A stretch of DNA of 64,000 nt from Rhizomucor pusillus (taxonomy: Eukaryota; Mucoromycota; Mucoromycetes; Mucorales; Lichtheimiaceae), in the NCBI GenBank assembly GCA_900175165.2, contig FWWN02000246.1, forward strand, positions 92,745 to 156,744, in the 5' to 3' direction. Both the position numbers and the translations under genes were made by a program. The notes beneath the pieces are model-generated. The model was not told the origin of the DNA. It was given only the letters and a program-made list of their open reading frames with translations, and did no database searches. Positions 10,812 to 24,128 of the stretch are shown here, piece by piece. Position 1 is the stretch's first letter, and each line of letters opens with the position of its first letter.

Positions 10812-12332
10812 TCAAAGCATATTTAAGTGTAAAGGAGGCTAATGCGGGGACTCTTGTTACCCGAGCGACTGTTACATTTTCCATTCGTCTTTTTTTTTTC
10901 GCACTGTGCGCTCAGGTGCATGACTATTATCAACTGTCAAACGAAGCTATTACTCTTTGGTTTGGACCCGGTCCACTCTATGCAGTCCTGCTATTCGGCT
11001 GGTCTTCTTTTTTTACATTAGAGTGCTGCACGCGTGCCACCTTCGATGCCCTTTTCTGTTGCACATGAAGATTGGTTCCGACCTCCGGATTTTGGGGAAC
11101 AGGCGTTTCAGAGAAAAAAGGCACCGGACGGAATGTCAAGCCTCTTTTCGGCGCTTTGATCCTATTCATTGATAAATCTTTGTCGTGCGACAAGAATCAG
11201 GTTTTCTTTGGTTGCTACGGTGCCAACTGCCAATATAAGGTTTGGTCTGTGCCAAACTTAGCCAGAGCTTGTTTTTCCTTGTGCTTCCGCTACGATTCTA
11301 TGCTCCCCCAAGAACGATCGATTGTCCCCCAACTTCGCTCGGTAGCACAAAATTACTCTAGTAAAAAGACAAATTATATATCTTGCGAACGAACATCTTT
11401 GCGTAACAACGGCAAGACAAACATCCGTGAGCATCGCTATTGCCCGTCTGGGAGCGGGATTACCTGTACTTTTCTTGCCTGCATCCAAAGCGGTGCCTTT
11501 CTGTACAGACCTAGCAATTAAACAATCTTCCATTAATACACACCATATGTTACTGTACAATCAGGTAATTACATATGTGTGGTCGGTATCCGTGCTGAGC
11601 AAATAGAAGCATAGCAAACGTGTATACCTGTGTGATTGCAATAGATCCGATTATTCTATTTTCTAATTGGTGACTCTAGCTACCTTCTCGATTATTCTGT
11701 GATTGGCTTATTTATTGCCCCATGCAGAATCTGCCTAGTACATACTTGGAACAAGAAGGATTCGGGGACGGGGAAGCCTACGGGCACTAATTTCGGATAA
11801 AATATGCTTCTGCGCATTTTGCTCATTTTGTTAATCTTTTGAAATGAGTGGGTAGAAACATTCACCGACTTCGGTGAAGTTCCCAAATCCGCGTGTTCCC
11901 TACATATGCTTTCTGATCTTGTGCAGATCTCTCTTTGACCACTGCCCGTCGAGGCTCCGGTACAACTTACCGATTGTTACCTCGATCTTTCCCTAATTCA
12001 TGGTGGTTAATGTATGGGAAACAATACGGGAGGTATTAGCGGTTACCTTCATCTGATACATTCTCTCCATTACGGTTGGCATAATAGGAGGTCGTCGCAG
12101 GCATTTCTGGGAAAATCAAATTGTGCAGTTTCTATCATTCTATATTGGTCATCGTCTCGTAATCTTCTACATATTCGCGTCATAGCCTATTAAAGAGTCA
12201 CCGAGTTGCCTTATAGGTCGCATATACACTTTTTCCCAAAAGTAATGCCGCATTTTGTGAAATTTTATAATACATTTATTTATACACCAAAACGACAAAT
12301 TGCAGCGACATTAATTTTTGGAAAAAGTGTAC
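10812..12332. other. Gene-poor interval, nothing recognised
   Basis: About 1.5 kb upstream of the WC-2-like gene. Short open frames occur on both strands (for example 11072-11521 plus), but none shows a domain, a conserved motif, or splice sites joining it to another exon. It most likely contains the long promoter of the WC-2-like gene. Confidence 0.4.
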
Positions 12333-12861
12333 CTAGAGCGCTTCAACGGTCAAGCCTACGATCAATGGATCTTCGACTCCAGCATCCACAAATTTGTTCA
12401 ACGCGAACTGCATCTGCTTCCTCAACTTCACCGTGTCGTCCTCCTCCTTGTTCATCTGCTCGGGCCACTTCACTTCCATAAAAGACTCATAGTTGTGGTT
12501 CGCTAAAGCATTGAGGTATATCACATAGTCGGGAAACGTTCGCTGTTGCTTGCCGGCATCTGTGGTAAATGGTAGGTTACAGCTGAGCCTAATAGAAAAC
12601 CATAAGCAAAAGAGAGCGCAAGCTAGCGAGCAAATCTGCCTAGCAGTCTTCTTTAGCACTGATATCAGCAGATATACACGCTGTAAGGATAATCCTGGTC
12701 GACGTCACTGTGAGGCTTGCCTCAGATACCGGCTCTGGATTTTCCTCGATCAATCCTTCTAGCAGGGTGAGGTCTTCATTTTTGACCTTGCTAGCCGCGA
12801 TTTTCAGCTTTAACAACACATCGTTCTCGTCCCCACGACCAGTCATACTTCCTCTCTGCAT
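12333..12861 (-). CDS. Small hypothetical protein
   Basis: Two exons, 12678-12861 and 12559 down to 12333, join in phase through a GTATAT donor and CACAG acceptor to give 136 residues. I do not recognise the family. The protein is hydrophilic and probably helical. It starts MQRGSMTGRGDEND and has an acidic segment (LLEGLIEENPEPVSE), a FPDYVIYLNALANHNYESF stretch and an acidic/basic helix (MNKEEDDTVKLRKQMQFALN). No signal peptide or membrane helix is seen. It lies beside a retroelement relic, so it could itself be a fragment, but its codon use and splice structure look genic. Confidence 0.45.
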
Positions 12862-13170
12862 TCTTCTCAAACAAGCAGAACACTTTCGTCAATTAAATGG
12901 ACCTGCTGCGCAGCAAACGCGTCTTGTATGATGATGGCTCTTTGCTTAGGCGGTGGCAACCTTGTCAGAACGCAGCGGATCCTATAATCGTTTGTGAAAA
13001 AATTGTATTTGACTTGCTGCATAATCCTCAATTAGCTCAACGAAATCCTTGGTTTAAGCAAGCTATGCTCGTACCTTCCAGTTGCTTAGAAGCCCTGTTG
13101 CTTTGCCAACCTGCTGCGCATTCTCTTATTTCCGCAAGGTATCGCGAACAAGCGATAAATGGTCCTTCTT

Positions 13171-13743
13171 CTACAGCTTCTTGGGGAGATCCTCAACGAG
13201 GCGAGATAAATGGTCAGGCAAGATATTCTCAATGCGAGGCAAATGGACCATTGTGAAGTTGTTATCCGGTAGTATATCAAACCAATTGATCATTGTGATT
13301 CTGTATAGTTCTTTGGCTTGTTTCATCGCGGTCTTTTGCAGCTTATTCCCATAATCGTTGTGTACAACAGGCTTATAGAGATGGACGGTGGACCGGCGGT
13401 CGAATACAAAGTGCAAATACAATGTAGCAGTAACAGAATAATTATGCTCGGATTTAGAGAGTGCACGGACCATGAAGCTGATGTAGCACTCTGCATTGTC
13501 GACTTCCTGGAAGAGTACAGCACCTATGCCTGTATTGAAGGCGCCAGAGGGGACGAAGAAGGGTTGGTCAAAGATCTGTTCGTGTCGCTGAAGATGGAGG
13601 AGATCGAGATTTTGCTTGACAGACCAGCGCATACGCGTTAATGGATACGATAGAGAAGAAGGTAGGAAAACGCGGAAAGAGGCATGACGCCTAGATTCAA
13701 AGCGCTTACGAATGGGGATAATCAAATAGATAACTAGATACAA
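13171..13743 (-). mobile_element. Ty3/gypsy RNase H fragment, degenerate
   Basis: Relic of the RNase H part of a Ty3/gypsy LTR-retrotransposon polyprotein. Recognisable pieces in order are FNTGIGAVLFQEVD, YISFMVRALSKSEHNYS, INWFDILPDNNFTMVHLP and NILPDHLSRL, which match the RNase H-to-integrase linker of fungal gypsy elements. The DAS catalytic triplet has become GAF, the metal-binding TDH position reads HND, and the usual LLAIV segment is altered. No flanking reverse transcriptase, integrase or LTR was found, so this is a dead fragment. Confidence 0.8.
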
Positions 13744-15201
13744 AGGTCTCCTCTATTACAAAGAAGCTGTCTTCTAGCTTTTATCGTTGGTATAGCAAGA
13801 ATGCCTTTATTATATAAACATTTTATATTTCAAGGCATGCCTTTGTTCTGTATATTATATTCTCGTCTCCCCTACACACCAGCTGTCTGTCCGAAGCTAA
13901 TCTCCCCCGTCGCTTTCCACAAGAGCGGCATTTTCGCTACGAGTGTACCGAAATACCGAAATTCCGAGAATGCCATATTAGGTGGTCTCTTCGGTACTTT
14001 TGTCCGAGATATCTGGCCGTTCTCCAATGATTTGTTGCACGAAAGCTGCCGACTTTATGATTTAATCATCGTTAGCATACAAGAAGGAAAATAGATCCTT
14101 AATTGGGCAAGCCCCGCGTCAAGAAAAAAAAACATCGCAATTGCATTTCACAGCAGTCAAAACTTTACCCTTCTTTTCCTCCGAGGATATGTTTGCAAAT
14201 GGTTAATGCACCCATTCCTGGCCACTTTACGCATGCATCTAGTACTAGACTGTTTCGGTATGTAGTGATACCATAAGCCAGTAGTCCCTTACCATATCCA
14301 CATTCCAATCAATCTGTGCGCATTCTCAAAATCAATGTCCTTTGCTGCACTGTCTCGTCTCGTATTGCCCTTGCAACATGCTGTAAATTGAGCCATTAAT
14401 TTCATTGAGTCTCTGTCAAACAGATGAATGGATGGTAGTGGTCTGCGACCCTAAATGACCGTGGTTTGCTACCCAGATGTACAGCCTCCCAAGGTGGCGC
14501 TTTTGCATGGAAGCCTAATTTCCGGGAGTTACAGAAGGAAAGGAAGCCATGACGGATATCCACTGTATGGGATACAACTTGAAAATCAGAGCAGATTATT
14601 TTTCTTCATCAATGGTGACCAAGACCATTCTCGAGTTTTCTCTGAACGGGAAACAGTTTGGGACTGTGTGATACCAAATCTCACGTTCTGAGATCAGCGT
14701 TTGCTGCAACAAAACAGAGCGTAATCTCTCTGCATGGATCGTAAGGGTGCAGAACTTGTCTGCAAAGTCGTTGAGTTCGCTCTAGCGGATAGGTATACAG
14801 TATACATTTGTTGCCTGAGTGTCATAATAACGAAGATTATGGAATCAAAACCATGGTAGTGGAAGCATTTTTTCTCGATTGGATAGATAAGAATGAATGA
14901 GAAGCATCGCGGAAATACTTACCGCATGGAAACAGATGTTGACCATATTGAAAATAAGTCTCTCAACCGTGGCAGGATTTCCTTCAGAAGTAATTTGGTA
15001 TGACTTCAACTACTGTGATCGACGCTGTCTTCGCAACTGAGTATTTAGCACTATTAGTGAGCGAAAATGGTATGACTACTACAGACCTAGCTGAATGCCC
15101 TGGGCGAAACAATGCGTAGGAAACCAAATATAGAAGTTCGCTTGAAAAATCGAGAGATACCGGCTCCGACGCTTTCCATACCTCTCTTTTCGTTCAACTC
15201 A
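13744..15201. other. Gene-poor interval before SF3B4
   Basis: About 1.45 kb with only short frames and no recognisable domain. The longest (14455-14691, plus) has no support. An ATG at 15112 is in frame with SF3B4 and would add 30 residues, but the internal ATG at 15202 matches the usual N-terminus of that family. The interval probably holds the SF3B4 promoter and retroelement-derived sequence. Confidence 0.4.
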
Positions 15202-16189
15202 ATGGCACAACAAATTGAGCGTAACCAAGAAGCTACCGTATACGTCGGCAATCTCGATGAGCGCTGTACTGATTCTTTAATATGGGAACTTATGCTGCAA
15301 GCAGGCCCAGTTGGTAAGCTGGAATGTACATTTGGACCTGCGATCGCTTGCTAACATTTTACTATCGTTTAATCAGTTAATGTCCACCTACCAAAAGATC
15401 GCGTAACGCAGCAGCATCAGGGTTACGGGTTCTGCGAGTTCCTGACGGAAGAAGATGCAGACTATGCAATTCGTATCATGAATCAGATTAGGTTATACGG
15501 TAAACCGATTCGTGTCAACAAGGTATGGTGTCACGCAGTCGACTGTTCGCTCTTATTATTAGGTACTAAACATGGCATAATACGTATAGGCTACTTCAGA
15601 CAAGAAGAATCTCGACGTTGGAGCAACCTTGTTTATTGGTAACCTCGATCCAGACGTGGATGAAAAGCTACTATACGATACCTTCAGTGCATTTGGCGTC
15701 ATTGTGCAAACTCCAAAGATCGCCCGCGATCCAGAAACTGGCAATCTCAAGGGCTTTGGATTCGTCAGTTTTGACAACTTTGAATCCTCTGACGCAGCTA
15801 TTGACGCCATGAACAACCAATATCTCATGAACAAGCAGATCACAGTCTCTTATGCATTCAAAAAGGACGGCAAAGGAGAACGGCATGGTTCACAGGCAGA
15901 ACGGTTACTTGCAGCACAGGCTCAAAAGAATGTTCAGTTACCAAACCGATTGTACCAAGGAGGACCGGCTCTCGCACCTGCTCCTCAACCACCTGCCATC
16001 AGCGGCTATCCAACACAATCACCATACGGCGCAATGCCTCACAGACCTCCGCCACCACCACCCCCCATGGCTGCTGGTGCTGGATATCCACCTGGACCTC
16101 CACAACAACCTCACATGCCATACGGCGCTCCACCACCACCTCCACCGGCCGCTCCATCTATGGGAGGATACCAATATGGATGGCAATAA
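15202..16189 (+). CDS. SF3B4: Splicing factor 3B subunit 4 (SAP49/Hsh49)
   Basis: U2 snRNP component of the SF3b complex that contacts pre-mRNA near the branch point. Exons 15202-15313, 15377-15522 and 15590-16189 give 285 residues. RRM1 has RNP2 TVYVGNLD and RNP1 [11 protein letters not shown]2 has LFIGNLDP and KGFGFVSF. The sequence between them, [20 protein letters not shown], is diagnostic for SF3B4. After RRM2 come [20 protein letters not shown] and a proline-rich tail with several polyproline runs ending YQYGWQ; the tail is shorter than in animals. An in-frame upstream ATG at 15112 exists, but the [20 protein letters not shown] start fits the family. Ends 54 bases from the MED23 stop, tail to tail. 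Confidence 0.96.
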
Positions 16190-16243
16190 ATAAAAGTATA
16201 CATACATGAATAAAGTTGCAACGGGATTGTGGTTTTATTGTTT

Positions 16244-19200
16244 TTACATCATTACAAGACGGATCAGCCGCTGCGATATAGGTGGATTCATGGACTTGAT
16301 GATTTCTCGAAGCTGTCCAGCTAGATCTGCTGATTTCACAAATCCTGCACGAATGTGATGCCTGATACGAATAATAGTATATGAGTTCCCTTTTTACGTG
16401 TATATACATTCCAAGTGAATCTTACAAAAAATCAAATACTTGTTCCAATGCTTGCGTTGACCATCCGTCCTTCATATCCATTAAAGTAGTCACTTGCTTT
16501 ACCATGTGCATCAGCTCGATTAGGAACTTTGTAAAAGCAAATATCAGTAGCTGTTTCAACATATTTCGGACCTGGGACTCTACCTCTGCATTTGTATTGT
16601 TGTTGTCAAGTTTTTCGATGCGATGTAAAGCTGGGCCGAACAGGAAGCAAACATAGAGAAGCTGCACATCCGTCTTTAGGCTGTGTCGTAATTGACGAAG
16701 ATACTCGAGCAAAACCCCGAAAGCATCTAGGCTTGAATAATGCAGCAGACTGTGGAATAAAGTCAGAAAACAATTGGGTGCGTTTGTGCTGTAGTTGTCT
16801 AGATTGAATGTATAGTCGTTGAAGATGTAAGGGAAAACCATAGCTTTGCGAAGTCGAGAGCTGACAGAGTCTTTCAGAATAGCCGCCGTAGTCATATCCG
16901 GTAATGCTTGAGACATGACATATTTTCCATTGGACCGTCTCGGCATACCGCAGTGGATCTACAAGCACAATGTTGGTATCAATCCAGTATTGTATACACT
17001 GCAGCGAAACTTTTTACCAATCGACATGGTTCAGAGACTTCCAACAGGTATGGATTGCTAGTCACCAGATTATTGAGCTCCTCCCATATCGGCCGAACAA
17101 AATCGTCAGACGGCAGTGAGGACATTAATAGTCCTGTGGCATGCATTGTCAAGGCAGACACTCCGACCTGTCGCTGGCCGCGCTGGAGCACGAGGTCCAG
17201 GATGTATTTGACAATAGTCTTGGGTGGTACCGGGGTTACCATGACCTCAAGTACAGCTATTGATATGCCTTCAATGGCAGGGCTTCCAATTTCTCGGAAA
17301 TGCCGTTCAGGAAGGTTGGAGTTGGACCTTGGTGCGCATTTTTGTGGATTGAGACCTGCCACAAATTTGTTACTTCTATATGCATAAAAGTCTCAAGAAG
17401 AGTTCATTTGCTTACTGCTTGCTAATTTGTAGACCACTCTTTCAAAGTAACCGGCGTCAAACAAGCTAGGATCCCGGTCCTCTTGTAGGCAATATTGGAC
17501 AACTTCGGGTGCAATGTTGTACTGCTGGAAGTCTTCAAAAAGTTGTGAATAGTTAGTTTCGCGTAAACAGTATCCCATTGCCTAGATCGGCATTCATACC
17601 TATAAGTCGAACAATTCGTTTGCAAATACGTGGATCGCTGAGAGTCTCATTCGGGTAGTAATAGATGAGTAAGTTGCAGACGTAGGATAATGGGGATGGG
17701 TGATAGTAAAATAGATGACCGTAACGATCGAGAATCGCAGATAGCAAGTCAGATTGTGCGTATTCAATCAGTCTAGAAATAAGGACTTCCAGGAACGGTA
17801 CGAAATCGCTGATAACGTTCGCAAAATATACAGGCATTGCAGGCTGCAACGGCGGATCTAGGATGGGAGTTTGCTGTCCAGACTGCATCGCAAATGCCTC
17901 GTATTCACTGTATTCGGGGTACGCTTGGAGATACTGCATCAGCTTTTCATGGAAATCTTCTTCTGTCCAGTAGCGATGACTAAAGCCCAATGATGACCAT
18001 TTCTGTACACGGTTGTAAAGTTCAGGGCTCTCTAGCATCAAATACTGAATGAATCGGAATGCTTTGGCAGTGCGCTCAGGTGAACCGCTGCCTTTAGCCA
18101 ATGCAGATATGACGTGCGTAAAGTTCACCCATTGGTGTTTCCATATCATGGTATCCAGTAGCAAGAATGGCTGTGGGATATAGTATTTAAAAATTAGGTC
18201 TCTAAACAGTACTGTATTTTTTACTTACCAGATGAGCATTGCCAGTAGGATAATCCATGTTCAAGATGAAATCAACGAGGTCGACAGCGTAGGTATCTGC
18301 GCGCGCAGGCGGTGCCAGCAGTAACAGCTTTCGAATAGCTAAGAGGAAGATTAATTATATATACTCGATTAGATGTCTCGCTCTTTGCAACTTTACATGG
18401 CATGTGGAAACCATCCGTTGAATTGCGCATAACTGAAAAGATCCAGATAATGCATAGCAAGCTAGGTTGATTCTCGACCGAAGAAAAGTATTGCACCATA
18501 AATTGCTCATGTTCTGCAGAACCTTGCAGTAAATATGCAGAGAACGCCTTGTTGCTTGTAACAAGCTGCTGTATTTTTAGAGGACTGATGGTTGGTCGCG
18601 ATCGAATCTGGTGGTTGGCGGATCCAGGATCCGTGTAGAAGGACCGTACAGCCTCCGGGAAGTATTTCAAGGATTCTGGCGACCATTCCAGCTTATATTC
18701 AAACAGGTTTCCGAGCACCCGATGAATTTGCTCAGTCTTGATATCTGCCTGACCTCTGTATCGTTGTTGTAGTTCCTTAGCATTGTTGCATCAGTGTAGT
18801 TCCCGGCAAGTTTATATATATACCTTGTTTTAATGAGGCGAGAAATACTTGCAACCATAGCACGAGCGACGGTCTCCGACTCTGCGAACCAGATGGGTTT
18901 CTCGCGGTTAGGATCATCCAATGATCGCAACAGTTTCACATCCATTTGCATCCGCTGAACAGCATTGTTACATTTGGAGAATATACTAGTTTCCAATTTA
19001 AGGACTTACTGCCACATTAAATACGAAAGCTTCGAGGACACGATAGACTTGACGGTGTTCAAGATGAGATATCGAGTAGCGGATATAGTGGAAAAGACCT
19101 GATGAATAGGAAGAGAACGTAATCAAATGGTTAAGGATTGAATAGTAGTACGAATTTTCAGATTAGCATGTCTCCATATATATGCAAAAAAGGATATTTT

Positions 19201-22200
19201 AAGTAACGGATGAATCGATAGTTCATCAGTTGTAGGATAGTATGTAACCACCGCATTGTCTGGATCGACAACGTAGGTTCGTCACCATCGCCGTTTTCGA
19301 AATGCTTCACTTTGAATCGCTTGTCGCACCGACGTAGTTTATCGAATATTTCCTTGATCATCAGCTCAGCACTGCAAAAAGCAAGTTACATACAATGTCA
19401 ATAATTCATACTAGAGTCTACTTACGAGCAAGGCGCGCTGTATAGAAGTTTGTAGACAACATCCAACACACGTGGTGGAACGCAAGTTATCTGTGTACTG
19501 TTACTATCTTCATTCAGATGATAGCGAGGGCCCATTTCGCTATCAAGCATCATCTTGTAGATAAGCTGCAGTAGTCTGTCAAAACATGTTCGTTATCAAG
19601 TTATCACTCGATGGGAAATCGTTCGATGTATACCTGTATTTTGAGTTCACACTCAGCAAGTCAAGTAGCTTGTAGCCGAGACTGCCTCCGATAGCATAAG
19701 TCGATTCCGGGTTTCCCAGCGTGCCAATTTCTGCATTGTTAGGGACAAGGCTGACGTACAAGGCATACGGTACAACATCTTGTCGCATCTGACTTTGCAT
19801 AGCTACTTTGATGATATCTTGATCGCTAAGCTTCGAAAACAGCGTGGTATCCGAAACATTGCCTATCAAACTTTTGAATACGGCGTCTGGTTGCCGGGAC
19901 AAGAGGAGACTTACTCTTGATATTGTTGGAAAAATAGGTCTGAACTTGGAAGCATACCGGGGCATATTGCACAGATGATGCGATTTGAGGATGTCTTTGC
20001 TTGATGTTTGAAATATCTTTGATGACTCCCTTTTGCAAATTCATCTGCTAGCTGTGAGTAACGAATTGACAGTTGTTTCTAGCGATGCGAGCATACTTAC
20101 TGCGCATTGTAATGAGAGATCCCTCAAAGAAAATGCATCCTTAGAAAGGGTTTGATCCTCGTTGTACAAAGCTATCAGCTTTCCAAATAGTCTCTCATCT
20201 CCTTCAAAGTCTTTGACTATAACGCTGGAAGAAACCTTATCGATGACTAAAAGAAGAGTCGTTAGCAATTATTTGTTCCAATAGAACCAAAGCAATTTGC
20301 AGCCTTACAGAATAATTGAAGTAGCAACCATATTAGTCCATTGTCCTTGATCAAATGATGCTTTGCACCAGGAGGATATGGTTCACCGTTCGGCTGATAC
20401 ACCAAGTCATAAAAATCCTGCAATATATCTTCGTAAGAAAAGAAACTGTCGTAGTGATTAGCAGCGATAATATGGTTTTATGCCATGCATCGACATACTC
20501 TGCAGATATAAAGCTATACAATTGATCAGCTGTCTCGACCATTAGCTCCCACAGATCCATGTTATCAGGCATAAACATTTGCACTTCTTCTCCTCTAGCC
20601 AAGGTAGCAGTTATCTCTGCGCCCTTCTCTATTTTCAAGTTCGAAGATTTTTAGCATTAGCGTGAACAGCACAGCAATACGAAAAGCGCGATAAATACCA
20701 GGTATTCTTTCAAAAGAGCTATGATATTGAATACATTGAATCACATCCCGGACTTTGGCTACCATCGCCTTGCGTATCTGTGATGTGTTGAAACCACTCT
20801 GTGTAAGCGACAGCGCCAGCTGTTTAAATTCGTCCATTGACGCTCGCTGGAACAGCATGTCACGAAAATGTGTTTCCGTGTTGGTAGAGTTTCCCTCCTT
20901 GACAAACTCGATCTATGGCTGCTTGTAAGTTCGACAGAACGAGGAGTAAACTGGGCTGCATGACTTCACCAAATCGCCTTCAAACATATGATAACTTGTG
21001 CGAGTTGTCAAGTCATTGTATTCGTGTCGACGGCTTAACTGTGAAATTAATGGCCAGGATGCATCTTTAAACTCTGTAAGTCTAATACTCTCGACTGTCG
21101 ACAATATTGCTTCATACCAGGAGGCATCATTAAAAATGCTAGATGACGACGTCGCTTTCCCAGTTCATTGATGAATTTTTCCATCGTCCAGTGGATTCGC
21201 TGAGCAAATGTGCCTTGCAAAAAGTGACCATAGACATCCGGTAACTAACAACCAAGGTGAATCACAATATCCACAACGATTTTTCTAATGACTTACTGCC
21301 ACAATGATATCATAATGCGATACGACGCCGGCGCCATCCCCTGCCGGTCCAAGCAGCAACAAATTTATAAGCTCTTTTGCCTTATTAAGGCAATTGGTTT
21401 GATCTGTCGTGAGACTTGCTGGCAGCTTATTGATTTCGCGCAGCAAATGCTTAATGATATTGACTGCCATTTCAGTTTTTATCTGCTCCAAGAGACGGTG
21501 ATCTTGCATAATAGAAGTGATCATGTAATGTAAGGTCATGAGCCATACGTTGTGATTAGATATTTCAGGCTGCGGTGCTGCCAGTGATTGAGTCGCATGC
21601 AAGAAGTGAATATACAACTCGGGAAACTGAATAGGCACTTGTAAGAAATAATAAAGTATGAACCTTAACGCAACAATAAAGCTTACAGATTTGATTACAT
21701 CGTAAAAGGTTACTGTGCCAACACTGGGAGTACCGCTTTGAGAAGCCGCGAACAGCGGCTGGTGTTTAAGGGTACTTGATTGCTCTGATACTCCTGCTTG
21801 ATTTGGATCTCTAATTAAAAAGATATCGAGCATTTCCTTCCCAACTTTGAAGCATTGCTTTTGAAGTGGATCCATATTGTCAGATGGCAGTCTCGTAAGC
21901 TCGAGCAAGATATGTTTGATGATGCCTAGTATAACGGGAGTCGTAATCCCTGCATTGTATAACGCCTGCTGGCTACTGCTCCTCAAGCATGACAGCATGA
22001 ACTGTACTGTAACGATCCATATTGAGAGTGCTGATGGATTCTGATTCGGGACAGGTCGCAGCGATAAGGTTGCCGTTAAATCTTCAAATAGCTGTCCAAG
22101 GGGGAAGGTTTGTTGGTGGATACCGGCCATGGGTACGGGCGATACCGAGCGCAAACTGTTAGACTTTTGGGATATAGGCACAATTTGCAGCAGATGGTGC

Positions 22201-22736
22201 AGGAACGTCAAAAGGCGCGTCGTTTTGATGAGCGTCAACGGTGGTTCTCGATATTTGAGGATGATGACTTTTAGTTGCTCGGCCTACCGTAACGTCAGTT
22301 GTAAGCTCAATTTCTCTGGTGCAAAACCGTTGATGCATACCATATTGCCAACAATCGAAGATCGTAGAAAGTCATTTGCTAGAACGTCATAGTCGATGCG
22401 GCTGCTTTGCAACGGAAACGCGACCATGGAACTATCATAGATTGGCAGCTGATCTATGCTCAATTCAGACGTTTCCGGATGCAAGAGACTGACTCGTCTC
22501 TTTTTGGGCGGTTTTCTACTGAAGAAGCTGCAATGCACGTCAGTCGTGTCAATTAGATCGATGAAAAAGGTCTTGAACTAACCCGGTGCTCTGATGACTA
22601 GCCGACTCGAGAGGCTAGACGTCCAACGTTAGACTTTTTGAAGCTCAATGCTGATCGCCGCTCGCCGACCTACCGAAGCATTGAAATCCTGTGCTTCAGA
22701 AAAGAGTCGCGATATCACGGTCCTCAGGGATTCCAT
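16244..22736 (-). CDS. MED23: Mediator complex subunit 23 homologue
   Basis: Large alpha-helical Mediator tail subunit linking activators to RNA polymerase II. The gene has many exons, which I did not all resolve. The start at 22736 (MESLRTVISRLF) resembles the animal MED23 start and follows an in-frame stop with no earlier ATG. The clearest match is 17553-18164: AFRFIQYLMLESPELYNRV, then MPVYFANVISDFVPFLEVLI, then ILDRYGHLFYYHPSPLSYVC, in the same order and spacing as in animal MED23. The C-terminus (exons ending 16426, then 16361-16244) has TDVQLLYVCFLFGPALHRIE, QVFDFLHHI and IKSMNPPISQRLIRLV, again colinear with MED23. Size is compatible with about 1,400 residues. Yeast Mediator lacks this subunit. 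Confidence 0.8.
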
Positions 22737-23210
22737 GGCATGCGCAGGAGAAGCAACACCCGATCGAGTCTTGAAATTGGCATTGAATTCGAACCCGAAC
22801 TTTTGGGTGGTGACACACACACCTGAGATCAACTCAAGGACTTACAACGTATACCTTTTCTGTTGCTTTTCAATTGGATATATACTCATCTTAAATATCT
22901 AAACACTGGATAATAGTAGATGCAACGTGGCAACGTGTAGTTGACAAATGATGATGCGTTGCTGAAGAAGAGACAAAACGCACATGTAAACTTATATGTC
23001 TTTGGGTCGCAGGGGTCCTCGCGCCTAATACCCTTATTGAAAACGTGTCTACCTGCAATATTCAGTCATCAGGAATCTATGTATTTTATTATTCTCTAAA
23101 AAATGAGACATTTATTGAAATCACCTGGAAACGAACATTTCTGCCAATGCGCGCACTGGGTTTTTCAAAGATTGTCTGAGATCTTTAGAGACACCAAATA
23201 ACTTTCAAAT
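22737..23210. other. Divergent intergenic region, MED23/EMC7
   Basis: About 470 bases between the MED23 and EMC7 start codons. A short ATG frame on the minus strand near 22893 cannot be joined to the MED23 frame by any consistent splice, so I treat it as leader sequence. No other feature is seen. Confidence 0.45.
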
Positions 23211-24128
23211 ATGAACAAGCTACTGCTGCTGATCGTAGTGTAAGATGGGATTCAGTTACGCGAATCAGATCTTGCCATCATGATAACCATTACAATAGGA
23301 CCTTCTTATCGTCATTGGTCTCGTGTGCGAACATCAAGGGTGCAATAAGAGCAAACAGCATACTTTCAGGTAAGAATGCTTAGGTCATTCTACAAGAACC
23401 GCGATTGACTCGATGCTTTCAGATGTACGGTTATTGCGACCTTCAACGCGAGCTGTGCTTGACGGTGGAAAATACACTGCATTGATTCGAGCTGACGGGC
23501 AGTTTGAATTGTATGATTTTTTTTTTCGATACGTTATCTTTAGATTGTACACTGACGCGTGTGGGTTTCTGCAGCAACGACATCGCACCTGGCTCGTATC
23601 TTCTCGAAATCCAATCCGCCGATTTTATCTTTCCAAAGGTACGATTACCACTTTACACAGTAGCGCGTAGCTCTAACAATATTGCACAAAATGTTACAGG
23701 TGCGCGTTGACATTCAGGCAGACGATGCCAAGGTTCGCGGCGCATACACGCAGTACGGCTCATTGTGGGATTCCCGCGGATTTTCACTGGATTATCCGTT
23801 TGAACTGCGTGCAAAAGCTACTGCCAACTACTTTACCACGCCTCAAAAGTTCAATTTGCTGGGAATGTTCAAGAACCCAATGTTTTTGATGATTGGATTC
23901 AGTGCCGTCATGATGCTGGTGCTTCCAAAGATGATGGCCAACATGGGTAATGCGAGATATGATCGAGTTTTTAGGATTTGTATATCTAAACTGAATAGAT
24001 ACGTAGATCCTGAAATGATGAAGGAGATGAACCAAGCGCAAACAGGCATGCCTAGCTTGACGCAGATTCTGTCTAACCCGCAGGCTGCAGCTCAGCAATT
24101 ACAGCAAATGCAACAACAGCAACAGTAA
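23211..24128 (+). CDS. EMC7: ER membrane protein complex subunit 7
   Basis: Lumenal beta-sandwich subunit of the EMC, the insertase for tail-anchored and multipass proteins. Exons 23211-23239, 23299-23369, 23423-23510, 23575-23638, 23700-23946 and 24007-24128 give 206 residues, in phase throughout. A clear signal peptide (MNKLLLLIVVTFLSSLVSCA) is assembled across intron 1. The lumenal domain includes LDGGKYTALIRADGQFEL, PGSYLLEIQSADFIFP and VRVDIQ. Near the C-terminus is the EMC7 membrane segment starting FKNPMFLMIGFSAVMMLVLP, then DPEMMKEMNQAQ and a glutamine-rich cytosolic tail. Length is close to animal EMC7 (about 240). Confidence 0.92.

Noticed and set aside
11072..11521. Plus-strand frame of 149 codons
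   Set aside because: Cys/Ser-rich with no domain, no splice partner and an equally long antisense frame; not distinguishable from chance.
22832..22893. Upstream minus-strand start MSIYPIEKQ for MED23
   Set aside because: No donor and acceptor pair joins it in phase to the MED23 frame, and the internal Met at 22736 matches the family N-terminus.
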